Positions 43,603 through 53,172 of a stretch of DNA of 61,714 bases are shown piece by piece. Below the pieces are notes generated by a model. The model ran no database searches. It was not told where the DNA came from and was given only the letters and a program-made list of their open reading frames with translations. The number at the start of each line of letters is the position of its first letter. Positions within the stretch are counted from its first letter, which is position 1. Position numbers and translations under genes: made by a program. The DNA lies in contig NZZG01000016.1 in NCBI GenBank assembly GCA_002698575.1, forward strand, positions 1-61,714, written 5' to 3'. The stretch is from Pimelobacter sp. Its GTDB lineage: Bacteria > Actinomycetota > Actinomycetes > Propionibacteriales > Nocardioidaceae.

Positions 43603-46473
43603 ATGACTCGGGTCGTCGGTCGCTCGACGCTGCTCGCACAGGTCGCCGGCCTGCTCGAGCAGGGTGAGTCGCTCGCGCTGTGCGGCCCCACCGGGGTGGG
43701 CAAGAGCGCCCTGCTCGACGTCCTCGAAGAGACAGCCCGCACCGGGAGCGATCGCCGGCTGGTGCTGCGCTGCACCGGTTCCGCCGAGGAGCGCGTGCTG
43801 CCGTTCGCCGCGGTCCGCGACCTCCTCGCCCAAGGACCCGATCCGTCCGAGGACCCCGGCTGCTCGCTGGAGCCCCTCGATCTCGAGCGATTCATCGCCG
43901 CGGACGACCGTGCCGGCCTGGCGGCCGCCGTCCACGCCGTGCTGGAGCACTGGAGCAGGTCGCGCCGCCTGCTGCTGCTCCTCGACGACGTGCAGTGGCT
44001 CGACGCCGAGTCGTCGGCGATCGTGGGCTACGCGCGCCGCCGGTTGCGCGGTCGGCTCTCGGTCGTGGTGACGCTGGGCGGTGGCGACCAGGACGCGGCG
44101 GACACCCTCCCGCAGGGGCTGTCGACCGCACCGCCGCGACGGTCCGGCGCAGCGTCGCCGGGCGGAGACGAGATCGACGTCAGCGGGCTGCACCACCTCG
44201 ACGTGACGCCGCTGGACCCGCGCGACCTCGTCGACCTGCTGCTCGAGCTGGGGGTGACTCCCGACGTGGCGCAACGGATCAGTGTCGAGTCGGGCGGCAT
44301 GCCGTCCTCGGCCCTCGCCTTCGCGGGGGCGATCGGGCAGCGTCCGCAGGTGCTGGGGTCGCCCACCCCCGTGCCGCCCAGCATCGCCCACGTCCTGCGC
44401 GAACGGGTGCTCAGCCTGCCCGAGGCGGTGCGAGCGACACTGGTGCACGCAGCGTTGCTGCACCGACCGACCGTGCGGCAGCTGCAACGCGGCGGACGGT
44501 TGGCCGCCGACGACGACGTACGACGGGCGCTCGGCGCCGGCCTCCTCGCCGGGCACGATCGCGCCGGAGGCCCGGGGGGCTCGCTGCGCTTCACCCCGTC
44601 GGTGCTGCGCAGCATCGTGGTCGGACTCCTCCCCGCCCACCAGCGCGCCGAGCTGCACCGCGAGCTGGCCGAGACCGCCAGCACCGACCCGGAGCGGCTG
44701 CGTCACCTGGCGCTGAGCGATCCGCGTCCGGACGCCGACCTGGCCCACGAGCTCGCCGACGGCGCCCGCGACGCCGCCGCCCACGGGGGCCGTGAGCTCG
44801 CCGCCGAGCTCTACCTCCTGGCCGCCGACCGGGCGCCGGCATCGCTCAACGACGAACGGCTCGAGTGGTTGGTCCAGGCCGTCGAGACGGCGGCTCCGGG
44901 CAACCACGTCGACCTGGTGCAGCGCGCGCTGGCGCAGGCCTTCGACGAGCTCGATCCCGGGCCCGCGCAGCGGGTCAGGCTGAGGCTGGCGATCCCCGAG
45001 CTGGCCGGCAACGGCGTGGCCCTGCTCGACGAGGTCCTCACGGCGGCCGCGGCGGACGCGGCGGCCGCCGGGGACGTCGACGGCCACGACGCCGCGGACG
45101 AGGCGTTGGTCGCCCAGGTGTTGCTGCAGCGGGCCAGGATCGCGTTGATGGAGTCGCGTCCGCGGGCGAGTCGGGAGGCCGCCGAGCGAGCCGTCGAGAT
45201 CCTCGAACGCACCGGCCCCGCCGCCGACGACGGAGCGGTCGCCCTGGCGCTGACCACCCTGGCCGTCTCGCGGCGCTGGCTCGGCGTCGAGCACGCGTCG
45301 TACCTCCAGCGAGCCGTCGAGCTGGCCGAGCCCACCACCACCGGGTTCCTGCACATCTCCCCGGGCTACATGGCGGCTCGGTTCGCCTTCTACGACGACC
45401 GCCTCGACGAGGCCCGGTCCGCGTTCCTCACGATGCTGGGTCGCGTCGAGCGCGGCGCCGGGATGGACCACGTCCACGTGCTGCGCTGCCTGGTGGAGGT
45501 GGCCGCGCGCACGGGTCGCTGCGCCGAGGCGACGCGCTACGCCGGGCGGGCGGCCGCGGTCGGCGCCGAGTTCGACATCGATGCCTACGCCGGGTGGTTC
45601 ATCGGCGCCCAGGCCGAGCTCCTGGTGGGCGACCTCGGACGCACCCGGACCCTGGCGCTGCGCGGTGCCCAGGCCGCCGAGGAGGCCGGCGACATCCGCT
45701 ACCTGCAGCGCCACCTGGTCGTGCTCGGCCAGGCACTGCTGCGCTCCGGCGATGCCGAGGGTGCGGTGACGGCCCTGACCCGGGTGCGCGACATCGAGGT
45801 CGAGGGAGGGTTCGGCGACCCCACGGTCAACCGCTGGCACGCCGACCTCGTCTCGGCGCTCGTCGCGCTGGGCCGACTCGACGAGGCCGGCGAGCGGCTG
45901 GCCGAGGCGCGCTACGCCGTCGAGCGCCGTGCGTCGTACGGCGGCACCTCGGGGGTGACGGCCCAGGTGGACCGGGCCGAGGCCGAGCTGTCGGTGGCAC
46001 GGGGCGACCTCGAGACAGCCGAGGTGCTGCTCGACCGGGCCGCCAAGATCACCACCGACCTGGGTCTGCGTATCGACCTCGGTCGCACCCACGTCGCGCG
46101 GGCCCACCTGGAGCGTCGGCGACGCCGGGCCGCGGCCTCGCGGACCGCGCTCCAGCAGGCTCACGACCTCTTCGTCACCCTCGGCGCCACGTCGTGGGCC
46201 GGCCAGGTGCTGGCCGAGCTCTCCCCGGACCGGGCGGCGGTGCCGGCCGCGGTGGGCGCTGCGGGAGAGCAGGCGGCGGGCCTGCTGGCTCGGCTGAGCG
46301 AGACCGAGGCGCGGATCGCCCGCGCGGTGGCATCGGGCGCGAGCAACCGCGAGATCGCCGAGCGCAGCTACGTCAGCGTCAAGACCGTCGAGGCCACCCT
46401 GACCCGGATCTACCGCAAGCTCGACATCCGTTCCCGCACCCGACTCGCCGCCCTCCTGGCGCCCCGCGACTGA
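43603..46473 (+). CDS. LAL-type LuxR transcriptional regulator with AAA ATPase domain
   Basis: A 956-residue STAND/LAL regulator. The N-terminal ATPase has Walker A GPTGVGKS (28-35) and Walker B LLLLLDDVQW. The centre is a long helical TPR-like region (about 400-870). The C-terminal NarL/LuxR HTH reads LSETEARIARAVASGASNREIAERSYVSVKTVEATLTRIYRKLDIRSR. The ATG lies 6 nt from TAGCCT. The ligand is unknown. A GGGTTTCCC dyad and a -10-like TAGGTT in front of the next gene suggest it may control the M4 protease. Confidence 0.9.
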   Translation: MTRVVGRSTLLAQVAGLLEQGESLALCGPTGVGKSALLDVLEETARTGSDRRLVLRCTGSAEERVLPFAAVRDLLAQGPDPSEDPGCSLEPLDLERFIAADDRAGLAAAVHAVLEHWSRSRRLLLLLDDVQWLDAESSAIVGYARRRLRGRLSVVVTLGGGDQDAADTLPQGLSTAPPRRSGAASPGGDEIDVSGLHHLDVTPLDPRDLVDLLLELGVTPDVAQRISVESGGMPSSALAFAGAIGQRPQVLGSPTPVPPSIAHVLRERVLSLPEAVRATLVHAALLHRPTVRQLQRGGRLAADDDVRRALGAGLLAGHDRAGGPGGSLRFTPSVLRSIVVGLLPAHQRAELHRELAETASTDPERLRHLALSDPRPDADLAHELADGARDAAAHGGRELAAELYLLAADRAPASLNDERLEWLVQAVETAAPGNHVDLVQRALAQAFDELDPGPAQRVRLRLAIPELAGNGVALLDEVLTAAAADAAAAGDVDGHDAADEALVAQVLLQRARIALMESRPRASREAAERAVEILERTGPAADDGAVALALTTLAVSRRWLGVEHASYLQRAVELAEPTTTGFLHISPGYMAARFAFYDDRLDEARSAFLTMLGRVERGAGMDHVHVLRCLVEVAARTGRCAEATRYAGRAAAVGAEFDIDAYAGWFIGAQAELLVGDLGRTRTLALRGAQAAEEAGDIRYLQRHLVVLGQALLRSGDAEGAVTALTRVRDIEVEGGFGDPTVNRWHADLVSALVALGRLDEAGERLAEARYAVERRASYGGTSGVTAQVDRAEAELSVARGDLETAEVLLDRAAKITTDLGLRIDLGRTHVARAHLERRRRRAAASRTALQQAHDLFVTLGATSWAGQVLAELSPDRAAVPAAVGAAGEQAAGLLARLSETEARIARAVASGASNREIAERSYVSVKTVEATLTRIYRKLDIRSRTRLAALLAPRD

Positions 46474-46503
46474 GCTGAGCCCCGGGTGCGGGGCCGGGCA
46501 AGG

Positions 46504-46558
46504 GTTTCCCCCGTATCGACGAGGGTGCCCGGCTGCCTAGGTTTCCGACAGGCAGCCG
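46504..46558 (+). promoter_or_regulatory. M4 protease promoter region with dyads
   Basis: GGGTTTCCC near 46503-46510 is followed by TAGGTT (46538-46543), a possible -10. It lies inside the hairpin CGGCTGCCT (46530-46538)/AGGCAGCCG (46550-46558). It could be a binding site for the adjacent LuxR-type regulator. Confidence 0.35.
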
Positions 46559-46645
46559 CTCGCGCAGGCCGGTGACCCCGGACCTGCTCTCTCAGCACCG
46601 CGCGGCCGCGACCCACCCACCCACCGGATGAACTCAGGAGATCCC

Positions 46646-48574
46646 ATGAGATCCAGGACGCTGCTCGGGGCGGCACTGGCCACGGCGATGTCGGGCACCC
46701 TCGCGCTCGGCACCGCCGCACCCTCCCAGTCGGCCCCCACCGCCGACGAGCCGGGGACGGCATCGCCGGGCCGGGCCCAGACCCAGGCCCAGGACGACAG
46801 CAAGGCCGGCACCCGGGCTCGCAAGCAGGACGCGATCGACGCGGCGGCCCGCTACCTGGCCCGCCGGCCGGCCTCGCGCAAGGCGGGTGACGACACGATC
46901 CGTCGCAGCGCCGCGGTGCCGGGCACGAAGGACACCTACTACGTGAGCTACCGCCGCACCCTCGGCGACCTGCCGGTCTTCGGAGGCGACTTCGTGGTGG
47001 CCGTCGACGGCGCTGGTGAGGCGACCGGGGCGTCGCAGGGCGCGACCCGCTCGATCTCGGTGGCCTCGACCACACCCACGAAGAGCCGCAAGAACGCCCG
47101 CCGTACGGCGAAGCGCCAGGTCGCGACCGTGCGCACGGTCTCCCGGCCCACCCTGGTGGTCTACGCCGTCGGCAAGCCCACCCTCGCGTGGCGCACGAAG
47201 GTGACCGGCACCCAGAGGAGCGGCACGCCCTCGATCCGGACCGTCTTCACCGACGCCCGGACCGGTGCGGTCCTGCTGGCCTCCGAGGGCGTGCACGAGG
47301 GCTCGGGCAACGGCTACTACTACCCCGGTGTCACCATCGGCACCTCCGGCTCCGGCTCGTCGTACTCGATGACCGACGCCACGCGCTCCGGCGTCACGTG
47401 CGGTGGCCAGAACGGCTCGGCCTACACCGGCACCGACAACGTCTGGGGCAACGGCTCCGGCACCAACCTCGAGACCGCCTGCGTCGACGTCCTCTACGGG
47501 CTCGACAAGGAGATCGACATGCTGTCGGCCTGGTTGGGCCGCAGCGGCGTGAAGGGCAACGGCACCAGCTACCCGGCGCGCGTCGGCCTCAGCGACGTCA
47601 ACGCCTACTTCAACGGCTCGTTCCTCAACTTCGGGCACAGCTCGGACAACGCCCGCCAGCTGACGGCGATGGACATCGTCGCGCACGAGGCCGGTCACGG
47701 GATCTTCCAGACGACACCCGGCGGCTCCACCGGCGGCAACGAGACCGGCGGGCTCAACGAGGCGACCGGCGACATCTTCGGTGCCCTGACCGAGGCGTAC
47801 GCCAACAACCCCGACGACCCGGCCGACTACCTCGTCGGCGAGGAGGCCGACCTGGTCGGACAGGGTCCGATCCGCAACATGGCCAACCCGAGCGCGGTGG
47901 GCGACCCCAACTGCTACTCCTCGAGCATCCCCAACACCGAGGTGCACGCGGCAGCCGGTCCGCTCAACCACTGGTTCTACCTGCTGGCCGAGGGCACCAA
48001 CGGATCGACCACCTGCAACGGCACGACGCTGTCGGGCCTGGGCATCCAGACCGCCGGCAAGATCTTCTACAACGGCCTGCTGCTCAAGACCTCGTCGTGG
48101 ACGCACGGCAAGGCGCGCGTCGCCACCCTGACGGCGGCCAAGAACCTCTACGGCAGCACCGACTGCTCGACGTTCGACGCGGTCAAGGCCGCCTGGGCAG
48201 GCATCTCGGTCCCGGCGCAGTCGGGTGAGCCGACCTGCGGCGGCGGTGGCGGAACCCCCGGCGGTGGCGGCACCTGCTCGGAGACCACGACGACCGGGTC
48301 GCTGAGCAACCGCACCTCGCAGTGGAAGCCCAGCACCTCGGGCTTCACCACGTCGGGCGGCACCATCAACGCCTGCCTGACCGGTCCGAGCAGCGCCGAC
48401 TTCGACCTGTACCTGCAGAAGAAGAGCGGCTCGTCCTGGTACGACGTCGCCGCCAGCGAGTCGGCCTCGTCGACGGAGCAGATCGCCTACAGCGCCGGGT
48501 CGGGCACCTACCGGATCGAGGTGTACTCCTACTCCGGCTCGGGTTCCTACACGCTGAAGTACGACACGCCGTAG
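46646..48574 (+). CDS. Secreted M4 (thermolysin-like) metalloprotease with C-terminal PPC domain
   Basis: A 642-residue exported preproprotein. The signal peptide precedes an FTP/PepSY-type propeptide (about 60-210, YVSYRRTLGDLPVFGGDFVVAVDG) and then the M4 catalytic domain with HEAGH (His347, Glu348, His351). The downstream Glu-containing segment is GGLNEATGDIFGAL, and a later His lies in AGPLNHWFY. A Gly-rich linker with paired Cys leads to a pre-peptidase C-terminal (PPC) domain (FDLYLQKKSGSSWYDVA...YRIEVYSYSGSGSYTLKY). ATG 46646 has GGAG upstream. It follows the LAL regulator. Confidence 0.92.
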   Translation: MRSRTLLGAALATAMSGTLALGTAAPSQSAPTADEPGTASPGRAQTQAQDDSKAGTRARKQDAIDAAARYLARRPASRKAGDDTIRRSAAVPGTKDTYYVSYRRTLGDLPVFGGDFVVAVDGAGEATGASQGATRSISVASTTPTKSRKNARRTAKRQVATVRTVSRPTLVVYAVGKPTLAWRTKVTGTQRSGTPSIRTVFTDARTGAVLLASEGVHEGSGNGYYYPGVTIGTSGSGSSYSMTDATRSGVTCGGQNGSAYTGTDNVWGNGSGTNLETACVDVLYGLDKEIDMLSAWLGRSGVKGNGTSYPARVGLSDVNAYFNGSFLNFGHSSDNARQLTAMDIVAHEAGHGIFQTTPGGSTGGNETGGLNEATGDIFGALTEAYANNPDDPADYLVGEEADLVGQGPIRNMANPSAVGDPNCYSSSIPNTEVHAAAGPLNHWFYLLAEGTNGSTTCNGTTLSGLGIQTAGKIFYNGLLLKTSSWTHGKARVATLTAAKNLYGSTDCSTFDAVKAAWAGISVPAQSGEPTCGGGGGTPGGGGTCSETTTTGSLSNRTSQWKPSTSGFTTSGGTINACLTGPSSADFDLYLQKKSGSSWYDVAASESASSTEQIAYSAGSGTYRIEVYSYSGSGSYTLKYDTP

Positions 48575-48634
48575 ACACCGGTACCGGTACCGGCCCCGGG
48601 GGCGGGGAGCTCCCGGAGGGGGAGATGGAAGGAA

Positions 48635-48666
48635 CGCGGGGCCCGGCACACGTGCCGGGCCCCGCG
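48635..48666 (+). terminator. Strong G+C hairpin after M4 protease
   Basis: 15-bp perfect arms, CGCGGGGCCCGGCAC (48635-48649)/GTGCCGGGCCCCGCG (48652-48666), begin 60 nt after the stop, with no U-tract. Confidence 0.7.
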
Positions 48667-48744
48667 CCGTCCGTCCGGCGATCGACCAGCCGCCGTACGT
48701 CGAGGGGGGACGACGATGGGCGACAAGCGCTGCCAAAACGGAGC

Positions 48745-48778
48745 GAACCCCTCGCTGCATGGGGTCAGAGAGGGGTTC
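48745..48778. terminator. Second hairpin with T-rich tail
   Basis: GAACCCCTC (48745-48753)/GAGGGGTTC (48770-48778) is followed by TGTCGTCTTCTT. It may be a backup terminator or the end of a short unannotated RNA; an AAAACG stretch flanks it upstream. Confidence 0.45.
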
Positions 48779-48926
48779 TGTCGTCTTCTTGGTGCTCCCT
48801 CCGAAGGACGACTGCCGCAACTATACGACGACACCCCACGCCGTGTCTCGTCTTGGCGTGATTTCGCGAGAACCCGTCGGTGCGGCGCCGCTTTCACCGC
48901 GTGTGCCCGGGTGCAAGAGTGAGGAC

Positions 48927-50390
48927 ATGAGCGGACTCGACCTCCTTCCTGCCGAGCAGCGTGGACTCTTCATCAACGGATCCTGGCGTGAGGCCGACGA
49001 CGGCCGGCGCTTCGAGGTGATCGACCCGGCCGACGGGTCGGTGCTGACGACCGTCGCCGACGCCTCCACCTCCGAGGCGGTCGAGGGCCTCGACGCGGCG
49101 GTCCAGGCCCAGGCGGCGTGGGCCTCGACCGCGCCACGCGAGCGCAGCGAGATCCTGCGCCGCGCCTTCGACCTGCTGACCGAGCGCGCCGACGAGTTCG
49201 CCTCCCTGATGAGCCTCGAGATGGGCAAGCCGGTCGCCGAGGCGAAGGGCGAGGTGACCTACGGCTCGGAGTTCTTCCGCTGGTACGCCGAGGAGGCCGT
49301 GCGCATCCATGGGCGCTGGATGCAGGCGCCGGCGGGGGGCAGCCGGCTGCTGACGGTGAAGAAGCCGGTCGGGCCGTGCCTGTTCGTCACCCCCTGGAAC
49401 TTCCCGCTCGCCATGGGCACCCGCAAGATCGGGCCGGCGATCGCCGCCGGCTGCACGATGGTCGTCAAGCCGGCCGCGCAGACCCCCCTGACGATGCTGG
49501 CCCTGGCGGCGTTGCTGGCCGAGGCCGGGCTGCCACCGGGCGTGCTCAACATCATCACCACGACCGACGCCGCCGGGCTCAGCGAGACCCTGCAGGCCGA
49601 CGACCGGCTGCGCAAGGTCTCCTTCACCGGCTCCACGGGCGTCGGTCGCGTGATGGTGCGCCAGTCGGCCGACGTCCTGCAGCGGGTCAGCATGGAGCTG
49701 GGCGGCAACGCGCCGTTCCTGGTCTTCGGCGACGCCGACCTCGACGCCGCCGTCGACGGCGCGATGCTGGCGAAGATGCGCAACATGGGGGAGGCCTGCA
49801 CGTCGGCCAACCGGTTCCTTGTGCACGCCGACGTCGCCGAGGAGTTCGGTGCCCGCCTGGCCGAGCGGATGGGCGCCCTGCGCCTGGGCCGCGGCCAGGA
49901 GGAGGGGGTCGACGTGGGTCCGCTGATCGACGAGAAGGCCCTGGAGTCGGTCAGCCAGCTGGTCACCGACGCGATCCACGACGGTGCTCGGGTGCTCGTC
50001 GGAGGGCGGGCCCACGAGGGTCCGGGGTACTTCTACCCGCCGACGGTGCTGGTCGACGTACCGGCGGAGTCCACGATCAATGCCGAGGAGATCTTCGGCC
50101 CGGTCGCGCCGATCACCACGTTCACCACCGACCAGGAGGCCGTCGCACTGGCCAACTCCACCGAGTACGGCCTGGCCTCCTACGCCTACACGCGCGACCT
50201 CGACCGCACGATCCGGCTGGCCGAGTCCCTGGACTTCGGGATGGTCGGCATCAACACCGGCCTGGTCTCCAACGCGGCCGCCCCGTTCGGCGGCATGAAG
50301 GCCAGCGGCTTCGGGCGCGAGGGCGGCTTCGAGGGCATCGAGGAGTACCTCGAGACTACCTACGTCGCTCTGCCGGTCAGCCAGGTCTGA
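48927..50390 (+). CDS. NAD(P)-dependent aldehyde dehydrogenase, succinate-semialdehyde type
   Basis: A 487-residue ALDH. The catalytic Cys291 is in GEACTSAN, the general base Glu257 in MELGGN, and the cofactor region is FTGSTGVGR and TPWNFPLAMGTRKIGPA. The C-terminal block is AAPFGGMKASGFGREGG. The overall pattern (LEMGKPVAEAKGEV...YGSEFFRWYAEEAVRIHGR) fits succinate-semialdehyde dehydrogenases (GabD/GabD2). The substrate is inferred from similarity only, with no GABA genes nearby. ATG 48927 has GTGAGGA upstream. Confidence 0.85.
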   Translation: MSGLDLLPAEQRGLFINGSWREADDGRRFEVIDPADGSVLTTVADASTSEAVEGLDAAVQAQAAWASTAPRERSEILRRAFDLLTERADEFASLMSLEMGKPVAEAKGEVTYGSEFFRWYAEEAVRIHGRWMQAPAGGSRLLTVKKPVGPCLFVTPWNFPLAMGTRKIGPAIAAGCTMVVKPAAQTPLTMLALAALLAEAGLPPGVLNIITTTDAAGLSETLQADDRLRKVSFTGSTGVGRVMVRQSADVLQRVSMELGGNAPFLVFGDADLDAAVDGAMLAKMRNMGEACTSANRFLVHADVAEEFGARLAERMGALRLGRGQEEGVDVGPLIDEKALESVSQLVTDAIHDGARVLVGGRAHEGPGYFYPPTVLVDVPAESTINAEEIFGPVAPITTFTTDQEAVALANSTEYGLASYAYTRDLDRTIRLAESLDFGMVGINTGLVSNAAAPFGGMKASGFGREGGFEGIEEYLETTYVALPVSQV

Positions 50391-50482
50391 GCCGGCCGGT
50401 CGACGGGGCCGTCCAGTCAGGACGGGGGCTGGTCAGCCAGGACCGGGGCCCGGTCCGGGCCCCGGACCGTAGGCTCGACCGC

Positions 50483-51445
50483 ATGCGGTGGTCGGGGGTG
50501 GTGACGTGTGCGGCGGCGACGGCCGCGCTGCTGGTGCAGGCGTGCGCCGCGGAGCCGGCGCCCTCCGCCGAGACGGTCCCGGCGTCCTCGAGCCCGTCGC
50601 CCACCGAGGAGCAGCCGGCGACCGCAGCGGAGCCAGACGCCGCGACCGGGCGGGAGCGCCGCACCGCGCCGCGCCGCGACCCGCTCGCCGACGCCGTGGA
50701 GGGCCTCGCCACGGGGTCGGACGAGGCGGTGCTCGGCGCCGACATCAGCTGGCCGCAGTGCCCCCGCGGGATGGGGATCCCCGAGCGACCGACCCAGGGC
50801 TCACCGCCGCCGGTCGACGAGGCCCGCTACGTGGTCCTCGGGCTGACCAACGGCCCGAGCTTCTACCCCAACCCGTGCCTGGCCGACCAGGTGGCCGACG
50901 TGCGCGCCCGGGGCCGGATGGCGGCGGCGTACGCCGTGGCGAGCTATCCCGAACCCGTCCGGCTCGCCCGGCACGGCGACGACGGGCCGTACGACGGCGG
51001 CACCCGCCTCGGCGCGCTGGCCAACACCGGCTACGCGCAGGCGCAGTTCAACCTGGCCACGATGGCCGACGCCGGCCTGCTCAGCCCGATCGTGTGGATC
51101 GACGTCGAGCCGGTGCCGGACTTCGAGTGGAGCGCGGACCGCGAGGCCAATGCGGCCGTGATCGGCGGACTCGCGCGCGGCTACCGCGACGCCGGTCTCG
51201 CGATCGGCGTCTACTCCACGCCGTACCTGTGGGACCAGGTCGTCGGGGGGCTCGAGCTGGGCGTGCCGGAGTGGCGCGCGGCGGGGCACACCTCGGGCGC
51301 TGCCGCACTCGCGACGTGCGCCCCGGGGGAGGACATCCAGGGCGGTCCGGCGGTGATGGGGCAGTGGGTCGAGCGCAACCGCGACATGAACCTCACCTGT
51401 CCCGGAGTCTCGCTCGAGCTCGAGCGGTGGTTCCACCAGTACTGA
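50483..51445 (+). CDS. Lipoprotein with GH25-like/DUF1906 TIM-barrel domain
   Basis: A 320-residue lipoprotein (lipobox LLVQAC) with a Ser/Pro/Glu linker. It then has a barrel domain starting GADISWPQCPRG and containing FYPNPCLADQVADVRARG, IVWIDVEPVPDFEW and AIGVYSTPYLWDQV. The pattern matches glycoside hydrolase-like DUF1906/GH25 folds; Asp-Val-Glu at IDVEP is where lysozyme-type acids sit. Cell-wall hydrolysis is possible but not shown. The ATG lies 7 nt from TAGGCT. Short 12-bp repeats (CCGTGGGACCGA/G) follow its stop. Confidence 0.7.
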   Translation: MRWSGVVTCAAATAALLVQACAAEPAPSAETVPASSSPSPTEEQPATAAEPDAATGRERRTAPRRDPLADAVEGLATGSDEAVLGADISWPQCPRGMGIPERPTQGSPPPVDEARYVVLGLTNGPSFYPNPCLADQVADVRARGRMAAAYAVASYPEPVRLARHGDDGPYDGGTRLGALANTGYAQAQFNLATMADAGLLSPIVWIDVEPVPDFEWSADREANAAVIGGLARGYRDAGLAIGVYSTPYLWDQVVGGLELGVPEWRAAGHTSGAAALATCAPGEDIQGGPAVMGQWVERNRDMNLTCPGVSLELERWFHQY

Positions 51446-51500
51446 CCGTGGGACCGACCGTGGGACCGGGAGGCTCTGCCTGGTGCACCCGGGCTTGGGC

Positions 51501-52475
51501 TCAGGCCAGGCGCCCCACCGTGGCGACCAGGTCGCGCCGTGACGTGACCCCGAGCTTGCGGTAGATCTTGGACAGGTGCCCCTCGACCGCCTTGACCGAC
51601 ACGATGAGCTGCTCGGCGATCGCGCGGTTGGACAACCCGTCCAGGGCGAGGACGGCGACCCGACGCTCGGCGTTGGTCAGGACCGCCAGGGCCTCCGACT
51701 CGAGTCTCAGCGGCGTCTCGCCGAGGCGCTCGAGCAGCCGGCGGACCCGGCTCTGCAGGGGCCAGAGGTCTTCGCGCGCGGCGTACGACTCGGCCCCGCG
51801 CAGCAGGTCGGTGGCCTGGGCGAGGTCCCCGGACAGCACCAGGAGACCGGCGAGGTCGGTGTCGACCTGGGCGGCCAGGCGCCGTGAGTCGGTGCCCGCG
51901 AGAAGCGCTCGCGCCTCGGTGAGCCGGCCGACCGCGCGCCCGTCGGCCGCGGTCGTGGCGAGCGTGCGCAGGGAGTGGGCGACGTCGTGGGCGTCGTCGC
52001 GCTCGAGGGCGGCGGCGTGCTCCGAGTGGGCCAGGTCATCGGCCTCCCGCCGTCGCCCGCAGCGCACCAGCGCCAGCGCCGCGCCGGAACGCCACGGCAG
52101 GTGGTCGCCGTCGCCGGCCGCGCCGCTGGCCAGGTGCAGCTCGAGGGCCAGCTCGTGCCGGTCCTGCGCCGAGGCCAGCTCGCCGCGCGTGTGCAGAGCG
52201 GTCGCGGCTCCGGGCCCGACCACGAGGTCGGCGAGCTGCTCACCCCATGCGATCGCGCTCGCCGTCTCCCCGCGGGCGAGCAGGCAGTCGATGGTCAGGG
52301 CGACCAGCTCCGCGCGGTCGAGACGGTCGAAGGTGACCGCCGAGGCGGCCCCGTCGAGCAGGGTGAGGGCGTCCGACGCGGCACGGATCTTGCCCTGGCG
52401 GACCAGGAGTCGGACGTCGTGCAGCCGCGGGTCCAGGCGGGGTGGGGTCCCGACGCCCGGAGGAGCGATTGACAT
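51501..52475 (-). CDS. LuxR-type regulator lacking an ATPase domain
   Basis: A 324-residue protein with a TPR-like helical region (about 15-240), similar in style to the central part of LAL regulators. A C-terminal LuxR HTH follows (LTNAERRVAVLALDGLSNRAIAEQLIVSVKAVEGHLSKIYRKLGVTSRRDL). No Walker motifs are present, so it is either an independent short LuxR protein or a descendant of a truncated LAL. The ATG lies 6 nt from TAGTCT. Targets are unknown. Confidence 0.82.
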   Translation of the reverse strand: MSIAPPGVGTPPRLDPRLHDVRLLVRQGKIRAASDALTLLDGAASAVTFDRLDRAELVALTIDCLLARGETASAIAWGEQLADLVVGPGAATALHTRGELASAQDRHELALELHLASGAAGDGDHLPWRSGAALALVRCGRRREADDLAHSEHAAALERDDAHDVAHSLRTLATTAADGRAVGRLTEARALLAGTDSRRLAAQVDTDLAGLLVLSGDLAQATDLLRGAESYAAREDLWPLQSRVRRLLERLGETPLRLESEALAVLTNAERRVAVLALDGLSNRAIAEQLIVSVKAVEGHLSKIYRKLGVTSRRDLVATVGRLA

Positions 52476-52565
52476 GCGCCCAGACTAGGAATCGGCGACC
52501 CGGCCGTCCGGCGAATCGCCCAAAGTCCTCCAAACCCGGACGGGTGGACCAGTCCGCTGCGCCGA

Positions 52566-53165
52566 TCAGGGCGGCGTCGGCCTGCGGCCCAGGAAGGCCA
52601 GCAGGCGCTCGCCGTACGACGCGTCGACGGCGGGGACCAGGGGGGCTCCGAACCGGTGCGGGCCGGGACCGCAGCGGTCGGCCTCGTCGACGAGGCCGAC
52701 GGCCATCGGGAGCAGCTCGGCAGCCAGGGCCTCGGGGATCGGCCGACCCCGACCGGTGGCGATCCCGACGTCCCACCCGTGCACGGTGATCTCCACGGCG
52801 GCGGCCAGGGCGAGCACCGAGCGGTTCAGGGTGGCGTCTCCGACGGAGGTGGTCTCGCGGAGGTCCCCGAGCAGGGCGGTGCTCCAGACCCCCACGAGCG
52901 CGCACGCCTTGCGCTGCAGGGTGGCGGTGCGCACCGCCGCGGGGGCGCCGGCGTCCACCGGGCCGATGACCGCCCCGGTGGCGCCCTCGGTGAAGGCATC
53001 GAGGGCGTCGTCCATGTGGGCGAGCAGGTCGCGCAGGTCCCACCGGGTGCACGGGGTCGGGCGACCCAGCTCGTCGTCGGAGATCCCGCTCAGCGCGACC
53101 CGCGTGTAGGAGAGCGAGCGCTCGAGGAGCTCGACGGCGTCGCTCACCCCGGGCGCGGCCGTCAT
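52566..53165 (-). CDS. TIGR03086/MDMPI-type metal-binding protein
   Basis: A 199-residue DinB-fold protein related to mycothiol-dependent maleylpyruvate isomerase. It shows RPTPCTRWDLRDLLAHMDDALDAF and VEITVHGWDVGIATGR, where the histidines of LLAHM and VHGWD are expected metal ligands. It begins 7 nt after the sigma factor gene and is cotranscribed with it. The reaction is unknown; a mycothiol-linked transferase is possible. Confidence 0.82.
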   Translation of the reverse strand: MTAAPGVSDAVELLERSLSYTRVALSGISDDELGRPTPCTRWDLRDLLAHMDDALDAFTEGATGAVIGPVDAGAPAAVRTATLQRKACALVGVWSTALLGDLRETTSVGDATLNRSVLALAAAVEITVHGWDVGIATGRGRPIPEALAAELLPMAVGLVDEADRCGPGPHRFGAPLVPAVDASYGERLLAFLGRRPTPP

Positions 53166-53172
53166 CGCGGAC

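Larger units (their letters stand above)
48575..48926. other. 352-nt intergenic region with two hairpins
   Basis: It holds a terminator for the protease and a second hairpin followed by a T-rich stretch. The last 150 nt before the aldehyde dehydrogenase are less G+C-rich and include TATACG near 48820 and the ribosome-binding site GTGAGGA. No ORF here is convincing. Confidence 0.5.

Noticed and set aside
41074..46164. An open frame of about 1,700 codons on the minus strand across the MerR, PBP and LAL genes
   Set aside because: It lies opposite three clear genes, is dominated by R, G, H, Q and V in no domain pattern, and is an expected by-product of very high G+C third positions.
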